Shown here: positions 1 through 5,448 of the stretch, in pieces
Layout: each line of letters opens with the position of its first letter
Position numbering within the stretch: position 1 is the stretch's first letter
Assembly: GCA_021414185.1 (NCBI GenBank)
Contig: JAIOOZ010000487.1
Location: 1 to 5,679, forward strand
Direction: 5' to 3'
Length of the DNA: 5,679 bases
From: Betaproteobacteria bacterium
Lineage (GTDB): Bacteria; Pseudomonadota; Gammaproteobacteria; Burkholderiales; SG8-41
Notes under the pieces: generated by a model
Told to the model about the DNA's origin: nothing
The model's input: the letters and a program-made list of their open reading frames with translations, nothing else
Databases searched by the model: none
Translations under genes and position numbers: made by a program

Positions 1-367
1 GCAGAAAGTGATCGAAGCGCGCTCCAAGGTTTTCTCCGCGCGCGAATCCCAGGACATGCGCGCTCTGGGCACCGCCGAAGCAGGACTGCGTGCCAGCGTC
101 GGCAGCCTGTTCGCGCTGGCCGAGCAATATCCCGACCTCAAGACCAACCAGACGTTTTTGCAACTGCAGAGCCGCATCACGGGGCTTGAGAACGCGATCG
201 CGGACCGCCGCGAGTTCTACAACGAATCGGCCAATATCAATAACGTGCGCGTCGAACAGTTTCCCGACGCCATCATCGCCGGCATGTTCAATTTCAAGCA
301 GGCGCAATTGCTCGAATTCGATGCCGCGGAAAAAACCGACGTCGACGTCAAGGAATTGTTTAAATAG
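1..367 (+). CDS. lemA: LemA family protein, C-terminal part (5' end outside window)
   Basis: The reading frame is open from base 2 (codons Q-K-V-I-E-A-R) to a TAG at 365-367, so only about the last 121 residues are here. The N-terminal membrane segment expected of LemA proteins lies upstream of the window. Family hallmarks are visible in order: V-I-E-A-R near the left edge, A-E-Q-Y-P-D-L-K, a helix with L-E-N-A-I-A-D-R-R-E-F-Y-N, then F-P-D-A-I-I-A and a short tail ending E-L-F-K. LemA proteins are membrane-anchored, all-helical, coiled-coil-like proteins whose biochemical role is still unclear. A GIDE-domain membrane protein follows 8 bases downstream, so the two are probably co-transcribed and may be translationally coupled. 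The family call is firm. The function is unknown, and the GTG at 8 is an internal valine, not a start. Confidence 0.92.
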   Translation, partial: QKVIEARSKVFSARESQDMRALGTAEAGLRASVGSLFALAEQYPDLKTNQTFLQLQSRITGLENAIADRREFYNESANINNVRVEQFPDAIIAGMFNFKQAQLLEFDAAEKTDVDVKELFK

Positions 368-375
368 CGCCGGCC

Positions 376-1263
376 ATGGGCGTCAGGCTGCGCCTCCATT
401 CGTTCAACTGGCTGACGGGTGGCGTTCACGTATTCATACTGGGGGCCGCCGCCCAGGCCGAATCGGCGGCAGTGTGGCCCTTTGCGTTGGGCGCCATGTC
501 GCTCGTCAGCTTCGCGGCGTGGGTCGGCAATTACCGGCGCCTGCGCCACGTAGAGGACACCCCGCTCTCGAACATCGCCACTGCCGCGCAGGGTTACGTT
601 GAAATCTCCGGGCGCGCCGAACTCCCGGGCGGCACCCCGCTGCTCTCCAAATATTCCCTGCTGCCCTGCGTATGGTTTCAATACGAGGTTTACGAAAAAT
701 CATCTGACGACAAATGGACGTTGGAGGATTCCGGCGTCAGCGACGAGCCTTTTGTCGTCAAGGACGCCACGGGAAGCTGCGTGATCGATCCCGAGAATGC
801 CGAAGTCCTGTGCTCGCGCAAAGAGACCTGGACAAAGGGCAATTATCGCTATACCGAATGGCTGTTGCTGCCGCGGGAACTCATCTATGCGCTCGGTGAT
901 TTTGTCACGATCGGCGGCGCCAACAGCGAACTCAATCTCGATGCCGACGTGGGGTCACTGCTGGCAGCATGGAAAAAAAACCAGCCCGAATTGCTCAAGC
1001 GCTTCGATCTGAACCAGGACGGCGCGCTGGATCTCAAGGAATGGGAGCTCGCGCGGCGCCAGGCCATACGCGAAGTCGAAGCGCAGCACCGCGAAATCCG
1101 CATGCAGGACGGCACCCACGTCTTGCGCGCGCCCGCCGATGGCCGCCTGTTTCTGATCTCCAACTATCTGCCGGCGAAACTGCGGCTCAACTACCTGCTG
1201 TGGGCGTGGGCGCACGCCGCGGTATTTTTCGGCGCCGGCGGCGGCACGTTTGCATTGCTGTAA
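376..1263 (+). CDS. Membrane protein with GIDE domain and one EF-hand loop
   Basis: This 295-residue protein is a bacterial relative of the GIDE (MULAN/MAPL-type) domain proteins. Two hydrophobic segments lie at about residues 11-29 and 33-50 and a third at about 273-292. The soluble part shows GIDE-like features: C98-V-W-F-Q-Y-E, F126-V-V-K-D-A-T-G with V136-I-D-P, then R158-Y-T-E-W followed by L-I-Y-A-L-G-D. No RING finger is present, so an automatic 'E3 ubiquitin ligase' label would mislead. Residues 211-222 (DLNQDGALDLKE) form a canonical EF-hand loop with D1, N3, D5, G6, D9 and E12, encoded at 1006-1041. Arg/Lys next to the membrane segments suggest that the GIDE and EF-hand part is cytoplasmic, which is an inference. 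The start lies 8 bases after the LemA stop and has no strong ribosome site, consistent with coupling. A run of eight A at 973-980 precedes the EF-hand. Confidence 0.88.
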   Translation: MGVRLRLHSFNWLTGGVHVFILGAAAQAESAAVWPFALGAMSLVSFAAWVGNYRRLRHVEDTPLSNIATAAQGYVEISGRAELPGGTPLLSKYSLLPCVWFQYEVYEKSSDDKWTLEDSGVSDEPFVVKDATGSCVIDPENAEVLCSRKETWTKGNYRYTEWLLLPRELIYALGDFVTIGGANSELNLDADVGSLLAAWKKNQPELLKRFDLNQDGALDLKEWELARRQAIREVEAQHREIRMQDGTHVLRAPADGRLFLISNYLPAKLRLNYLLWAWAHAAVFFGAGGGTFALL

Positions 1264-1281
1264 GCACGCGATCCCGCGCGG

Positions 1282-1310
1282 TGGAATGTTTGCGCACAAA
1301 TCTCTACACT
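1282..1310 (+). promoter_or_regulatory. Weak candidate promoter for the hydrolase gene
   Basis: TACACT at 1305-1310 matches the -10 consensus at four of six positions. TGGAAT at 1282-1287, 17 bases upstream, matches the -35 consensus at only three. The position, about 30 bases before the ATG at 1342, is right. The spacer contains TTTGCGCACAAA (1289-1300), a near-palindrome with one mismatched pair. The match is marginal, and readthrough from the LemA/GIDE operon is equally possible because no terminator is seen in the 78-base gap. Confidence 0.2.
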
Positions 1311-1341
1311 AGCCGCTCGTAAACCAACACCAGGCGCCGCC

Positions 1342-2253
1342 ATGCGAACCGACCACCTGCTGGGCCTCAGCACCCGGGGTTTTCACAAGATTTTTTATAC
1401 CGACTGGGGCGACCCCGCCAGCCAGCGCGTCGTCATCTGCGTGCACGGCCTGACGCGCAACTGCCGCGATTTTGATTTTCTGGCGCAGGAACTGGCCGCG
1501 GAATGCCGCGTGGTGTGCCCTGACGTCGCCGGGCGCGGCCGCAGCGACTGGCTGTATAACAAGGACGATTACAGCTATCCGCAATACATGGCCGACATGA
1601 ACGCGTTGATCGCGCGCGTAACGGCATGGCCCGCGGCGGGCGGCTGGCTGGGCAAACTGTCGAACTTCCTGACCAGGCGCTACGGCGCGCGCTCGCTCTA
1701 CTGGGTCGGCACGTCGATGGGCGGCATGCTCGGCATGTTGCTCGCGTCGCGCCCCAATTCGCCGATCCGCAAACTGGTGGTCAACGACGTCGGGCCGCTG
1801 ATTCCCAAGGCCTCGCTCGAGCGCATCGCGACTTACGTCGGCAAAGACCCGCGCTTCAAGACTTTCAAGGAACTCGAAGCCTATGTGCGCGCGGTCTCCG
1901 CCCCGTTCGGCCCGCTGACCGATGCGCAATGGCATCACATGACCCTGCACGGCGCCAAGGAGCACTCCGACGGCAGCTGGGGCATGTGCTACGACCCCGA
2001 CATCGCGGCACCTTTTCGCAAAGGGCCGGCGCAAAATGTCGACCTGTGGAGTTTCTGGGACACCATCACCTGTCCCACGCTCGCGATACGCGGCGCCGAA
2101 TCCGATCTGCTGCTGAAGGAAACCGCCGGGGAAATGCAAAAACGCGGGCCGCGCCCGCGGCTGGTCGAATTTGCCGGCATTGGCCACGCGCCCATGCTGA
2201 TGGCGGAAGACCAGATCAAGGTGGTAAAGGATTTTCTGCTGGCGCCCGACTGA
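1342..2253 (+). CDS. Alpha/beta-fold hydrolase
   Basis: This 303-residue cytoplasmic protein has the full alpha/beta hydrolase signature. The oxyanion-hole strand is V-I-C-V-H35-G36-L-T-R-N. D61-V-A-G-R-G-R-S-D follows beta-4. The nucleophile elbow is G123-T-S125-M-G-G. The likely acid is D255 in R-G-A-E-S-D-L-L, and the catalytic His is H282 in G-I-G-H-A-P. There is no signal peptide or membrane helix. A helical lid region lies between about residues 150 and 235. Length and motif spacing are normal for the esterase/lipase-like branch. The substrate cannot be read from the sequence. The start ATG fits the family N-terminus (G-F-H-K-I-F-Y-T-D-W-G soon after) and has a weak AGG at 1332-1334, seven bases upstream. 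The gene shares strand with LemA/GIDE but stands 78 bases away, so membership of that operon is uncertain. The stop faces the kinase gene 54 bases on. Confidence 0.93.
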   Translation: MRTDHLLGLSTRGFHKIFYTDWGDPASQRVVICVHGLTRNCRDFDFLAQELAAECRVVCPDVAGRGRSDWLYNKDDYSYPQYMADMNALIARVTAWPAAGGWLGKLSNFLTRRYGARSLYWVGTSMGGMLGMLLASRPNSPIRKLVVNDVGPLIPKASLERIATYVGKDPRFKTFKELEAYVRAVSAPFGPLTDAQWHHMTLHGAKEHSDGSWGMCYDPDIAAPFRKGPAQNVDLWSFWDTITCPTLAIRGAESDLLLKETAGEMQKRGPRPRLVEFAGIGHAPMLMAEDQIKVVKDFLLAPD

Positions 2254-2290
2254 CCGGCGAGCTGGACGTCGCGCGGCAGAAACCCCGCAT

Positions 2291-2304
2291 GCCGCAAACG
2301 CGGC
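2291..2304. terminator. Small hairpin between convergent genes, possible bidirectional terminator
   Basis: GCCGC at 2291-2295 and GCGGC at 2300-2304 form a perfect 5-bp stem around an AAAC loop, in the 54-base gap between the hydrolase and kinase stop codons. No clear T run follows on either strand, so intrinsic termination would be weak. Its loop and stem resemble the larger hairpin at 3625-3650. Confidence 0.25.
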
Positions 2305-2307
2305 GCA

Positions 2308-3615
2308 CTACGGAAAATCGGTGAACTCGTCCAGCGACACCTTGCCGTCGCGGTTCTTGTCGATCTTCTTGAAATTCTGCTCCAGCACCGCGTCGCCCTT
2401 GACTTCATCCGGCGTGAGATAACCGCTGCGATCGCGGTCGAGCACGTAAAACTCGCGCGGCGTCAGTTTGCCGGGCTTCTCGGGAGGCTGCAGCGCACGC
2501 GCCGACTCGTTGCCGGAGAGCCGTTCGTACACCTGCTGCCCACCCATCGCGAGGAAGAGCACCAGGGCACCGGCGGCCATCCAGGTCAGTTGCGTCATCC
2601 CCGGGCGCGCCGCGGGCGTGAGCGAGCGCTCGAGCAGCAGCGTTTTGGCGGCGCGTTGCGTTGGCGGGTCGTCGGCCGATTCGCCTTTGGTGGACGCCAC
2701 GGCATAGGCGACCGGCGACGGCGGCGGCGCCACGTAAGCTTCGCCGGTAAACATCGCCTTCCATTCAGGCACCGACTGCGGGCGCTTCTTTTCGTCGACT
2801 TCCAGGCCGCGATTGACGCCGTGCAGGAAGCCGGTCGTGAAACGATTGCGCGCCTCGATCAGGTACGACATCACCGTGTCGTCTTTCAGACGCGTTACGC
2901 TGTCGGGCGGGTTGTCGCCGATCACCGCGCGGTACATCACCGCGGCCATGGAATAGATATCGGTCCACGGGCCCTGGTTGCCATCGGTCGAATACTGCTC
3001 GAGCGGCGCGTAGCCGGGCGTCAGGATGGAAGTCATCGTCCTGGTGGTGCCGCCCACGGCCAGGCGCGCGGCGCCGAAATCGAGCAGCACGGGTACCCCG
3101 GTATCGCGGATGAAAATATTCGAGGGCTTGATGTCCCGATGCAAAAAACCCGCCTGGTGCACCGCGTGCAAGCCGTCGAGCAGCGGCAGGAGTATGCGCA
3201 TCAGCAGCTCTTCGTCCGGTTCGGGAATGCGCTTGAGAAGCTGGCTCAGCGACACGCCGGACTCGTAGTTCATCACCATGTAGGCCGTGCCGTTCGCCTC
3301 GAAATAACGGCTGACCGTGACGATGTTCGGATGGCTGAACTTGGCGAGCAGGCGCGCTTCCTGCAAAAAGCGGTCGAGACCCCACTTGTAGTTGTATTCG
3401 GTGCCGGTGCTGACGGGCACTATGCAGCCGTCGAGCGCGCGCACCGCGAGTTCGACCGGCAGATACTCCTTGATCGCCACCTTGATTTCGAGGTGCGTGT
3501 CGTAGCCAAGGTAGGTCATGCCGAAGCCGCCTGAGCCGAGCACGGACTCGAGCCGGTACTCGAGCAGCATCGAGCCCAGCGGCAGCGCGTTCCGGTAATT
3601 CAGTATTTCAACCAT
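2308..3615 (-). CDS. Transmembrane Ser/Thr protein kinase with two C-terminal EF-hand loops
   Basis: Read from the ATG at 3615 (435 residues), this is a complete Hanks-type kinase. It has G27-S-G-G-F-G, the beta-3 lysine K49 (A-I-K-E-Y-L-P), the helix-C glutamate E86, H159-R-D161-I-K-P-S-N166, D179-F-G, an A-P-L-E-Q-Y motif replacing classical APE, and D219-I-Y-S. The activation loop is rich in Thr (T-T-R-T-M-T-S). A Pro/Ala linker, a membrane helix at about 342-359, and a roughly 75-residue tail follow. The tail carries EF-hand loops at 393-404 (DRDRSGYLTPDE) and 419-430 (DKNRDGKVSLDE). The kinase should be cytoplasmic and the tail periplasmic. A longer start at 3657 is open, but the 3615 start aligns with the N-terminus of the paralogue (both run into Y-R-N-A-L), and the extra 14 codons overlap a strong hairpin. 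Substrates are unknown. The EF-hands suggest Ca2+ sensing, which is an inference. Confidence 0.92.
   Translation of the reverse strand: MVEILNYRNALPLGSMLLEYRLESVLGSGGFGMTYLGYDTHLEIKVAIKEYLPVELAVRALDGCIVPVSTGTEYNYKWGLDRFLQEARLLAKFSHPNIVTVSRYFEANGTAYMVMNYESGVSLSQLLKRIPEPDEELLMRILLPLLDGLHAVHQAGFLHRDIKPSNIFIRDTGVPVLLDFGAARLAVGGTTRTMTSILTPGYAPLEQYSTDGNQGPWTDIYSMAAVMYRAVIGDNPPDSVTRLKDDTVMSYLIEARNRFTTGFLHGVNRGLEVDEKKRPQSVPEWKAMFTGEAYVAPPPSPVAYAVASTKGESADDPPTQRAAKTLLLERSLTPAARPGMTQLTWMAAGALVLFLAMGGQQVYERLSGNESARALQPPEKPGKLTPREFYVLDRDRSGYLTPDEVKGDAVLEQNFKKIDKNRDGKVSLDEFTDFP
3416..3477 (-). repeat. 62-bp block near-identical to the paralogous kinase gene (copy 1)
   Basis: Bases 3416-3477 match 5230-5291 at 59 of 62 positions by direct comparison. 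The mismatches fall at 3426, 3455 and 3462. The block encodes the conserved stretch from the beta-3 lysine region through E-L-A-V-R-A-L-D-G and I-V-P-V. Two differences change an amino acid and only one is silent, which is unusually few silent changes compared with the rest of the two genes. Confidence 0.8.
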
Positions 3616-3624
3616 GTTTAATGC

Positions 3625-3650
3625 GCCCGGCCGGCAAACGCCGGCCCGGC
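3625..3650 (-). promoter_or_regulatory. GC-rich hairpin just upstream of the kinase start
   Basis: Bases 3625-3635 pair with 3640-3650 around an AAAC loop (GTTT on the - strand). There are seven closing pairs next to the loop, one C/C mismatch (3628/3647), then three more pairs. It ends nine bases before the ATG at 3615, where a ribosome site would sit, and no Shine-Dalgarno sequence is visible there. If transcribed, it could limit translation of this kinase or block readthrough. It could also be a short repeat related to the hairpin at 2291-2304. Confidence 0.45.
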
Positions 3651-3689
3651 AACCCATGCCTTCCCATGTGCGACTGCACGCATGATGGC

Positions 3690-3708
3690 TGATTTTACTG
3701 GAAAATCA
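3690..3708 (-). promoter_or_regulatory. AT-rich inverted repeat over a -10-like box, candidate promoter/operator
   Basis: On the - strand this reads TGATTTTCCAGTAAAATCA, a perfect 7-bp inverted repeat with a 5-base centre. It contains TAAAAT (3692-3697), which matches the -10 consensus at five of six positions. No good -35 box stands 16-18 bases upstream, so a repressor or activator might set its activity. It lies about 75 bases before the kinase ATG at 3615, in an AT-rich patch within a GC-rich gap. This could give the second kinase its own regulated promoter. Confidence 0.35.
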
Positions 3709-3770
3709 AAGCGCAAGCCGCCCCGCCCGGCCAGTTGCCGAAATGGCGCAAATGCACGTCAAAACGACAT

Positions 3771-5432
3771 TTACGGCCGCGGCGCCCTGCCGCCGAACAT
3801 TTTCTTGCGGAATTGCCACAATTCATCGAGCGAAATGCGGCCGTCGTGATTGGTGTCGACGGCGCCGAAGTTCTTTTCCACCGCCGGAAAACGGCCGCGC
3901 ACTTCGTCGGCCGACAACGATCCATCGGCATTGCGATCCGCCGCGATGAACTCCTTTTTCATCGACTGCGGGATCTCCTCCACCTTGCCCGCGGAATCGC
4001 CGCTCTGTTCCGGCACCGGCGCCATGCGCGTGTCTATCCCCCTGTCCGCCGGCGCTGCAACGGGAGGCGCGGGAACCGCAACCGCCTGCGCGTCCGCCTG
4101 CTTCATGACCTCCGCAGTGCCGTCTTTTTCGAGAAAATCCTCGAGCTCCCGCAGCGACACCACGCCGTCGTGGTTGGCGTCTATCTCGTCAAAACGCGCG
4201 GCGAAACGCGGCAGCCGCTTGGTCATTTCATCGCGGTTGAGGTCGCCGCTACGGTCGCTGTCGGCCGCCTCGAAACGCTGCATCGCCTGGCGCTGCAACT
4301 CGGGCGACGGCTGGTCCTGCTGCGCCGCCTGCTTTTGCAGTTCGCGCTCCATCGCGCGCTGCTTGACGAACAACGCCAGCGCAAACGCCACTGCCACCAG
4401 GAACGCGCTGCGCCGCACCCATTTCCAGCGTTTGGGCGTGACGATACCGGAACGCGGCGCGCGCTGGCCCACGGCGATGGTCGGCGGCGCTTTTTGTGTG
4501 ACGGCGGCATCCGACATATCGACCGCACCGCGATTGAACGCAGACAACGGCGCACGTCCCGTAAAAAGTTCGCGCCACTCGACTACATTCTGCGGGCGCA
4601 GCCTTTCCTCCAGCTTCAACCCCCACTCGATTGCCCTCAGGAAACGCTCGTCGTATCGCGTGCGCGCCGCATTCAGGGTCGCCGGCACGCTGTCCGCCTT
4701 CAGGCGCCTGACCGCATCCGGCGGGTTCTCTCCGGTCACTGCGCGATAGAGCACGCCGGACAGAGCGTAAATATCCGACCACGGGCCCTGGTTGCCGTCA
4801 CCGGAGTATTGCTCAAGCGGCGCGTAACCCGGCGACACGATGGACGTCAGGCTTTGCGAAGCAGCGCCAGTCGCCAGCCGCGCAGAGCCGAAATCGAGCA
4901 GCACCGGCGTGCCGTCTTCGCGCACGAACACGTTCGAAGGCTTGATGTCACGATGCAGGAAGCCCGCCTGGTGCACCGCCTGCAGGCCGTCCAGGATGGG
5001 CAGCAGTATTTTTTTCAACGCAGCTTCGTCGGGCATCGGCGCGCGCAGGAGATTTTGCTGCAGGGAATCGCCCGCTTCGTAGTCCATCACCATGTAGCTC
5101 GTGCCGTTGGTTTCGAAAAAACGGTTGACGCGCACGATGTTGGGATGGCGGAACCTGGCGAGTGTCCGCGCTTCCTGGATAAAACGGTCGAGCCCCCACT
5201 TGTAATTGAATTCGCTTTGCGTGTTGACCGGCACTATGCTGCCGTCGAGCGCGCGCACCGCGAGTTCGCCCGGCAAATACTCCTTGATCGCAACATGCTT
5301 TTCAAGATGGGTGTCCCAGGCCAGGTACGTTATGCCGAAGCCGCCGGCGCCGAGCACCGACTCGAGCCGATACTCGTGCAGCATCGCGTTGAGCGCAAGC
5401 GCGTTGCGATAGGTCGGTTCGTCGGCCACCAT
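3771..5432 (-). CDS. Transmembrane Ser/Thr protein kinase with four C-terminal EF-hand loops
   Basis: Read from the ATG at 5432 this protein has 553 residues. A GTG at 5435 is an alternative start one codon earlier, but GGGGA seven bases upstream favours the ATG. The Hanks-type kinase domain is complete: G28-A-G-G-F-G, K50 (A-I-K-E-Y-L-P), helix-C E87, H160-R-D162-I-K-P-S-N167, D180-F-G, A-P-L-E-Q-Y, and D220-I-Y-A. The activation loop has Ser and Thr but no Thr pair. A basic stretch (K-R-W-K-W-V-R-R) precedes one membrane helix at about 342-356. The tail holds two EF-hand pairs, loops at 391-402 and 418-429, then 499-510 and 526-537, separated by an Ala/Pro-rich linker. All four loops keep D1, D/N3, D/S5, G6 and E12. 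The kinase should be cytoplasmic and the EF-hands periplasmic. It follows the acyl-CoA ligase gene by 16 bases, so the two are probably co-transcribed. Ca2+ control is inferred, not shown. Confidence 0.94.
   Translation of the reverse strand: MVADEPTYRNALALNAMLHEYRLESVLGAGGFGITYLAWDTHLEKHVAIKEYLPGELAVRALDGSIVPVNTQSEFNYKWGLDRFIQEARTLARFRHPNIVRVNRFFETNGTSYMVMDYEAGDSLQQNLLRAPMPDEAALKKILLPILDGLQAVHQAGFLHRDIKPSNVFVREDGTPVLLDFGSARLATGAASQSLTSIVSPGYAPLEQYSGDGNQGPWSDIYALSGVLYRAVTGENPPDAVRRLKADSVPATLNAARTRYDERFLRAIEWGLKLEERLRPQNVVEWRELFTGRAPLSAFNRGAVDMSDAAVTQKAPPTIAVGQRAPRSGIVTPKRWKWVRRSAFLVAVAFALALFVKQRAMERELQKQAAQQDQPSPELQRQAMQRFEAADSDRSGDLNRDEMTKRLPRFAARFDEIDANHDGVVSLRELEDFLEKDGTAEVMKQADAQAVAVPAPPVAAPADRGIDTRMAPVPEQSGDSAGKVEEIPQSMKKEFIAADRNADGSLSADEVRGRFPAVEKNFGAVDTNHDGRISLDELWQFRKKMFGGRAPRP
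5230..5291 (-). repeat. 62-bp block near-identical to the paralogous kinase gene (copy 2)
   Basis: This is the partner of 3416-3477, with 59 of 62 bases identical. It includes an uninterrupted 28-base identity at 5241-5268 against 3427-3454. The block lies in the region encoding the family-specific segment between the beta-3 lysine and helix C. Confidence 0.8.
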
Positions 5433-5448
5433 CACTCCGTCCCCGTTT

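Noticed and set aside
376..1263. E3 ubiquitin ligase activity of the GIDE protein
   Set aside because: No Cys/His RING pattern is present and the similarity is confined to the GIDE region.
1309..2187. A 292-codon open frame on the - strand, antisense to the hydrolase
   Set aside because: It lies over a complete hydrolase with a catalytic triad. Its product is Ala/Arg/Gly-rich and unrecognisable.
2590..3534. A 314-codon open frame on the + strand, antisense to the two-EF-hand kinase
   Set aside because: It mirrors the same antisense pattern as the larger frame over the paralogue, as expected when two related genes share codon use. No domain is visible.
3756..3770. Possible terminator hairpin after the stop of the four-EF-hand kinase
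   Set aside because: The stem is only three firm pairs plus weak extensions and no T run follows on the - strand, so termination between the kinases is not supported.
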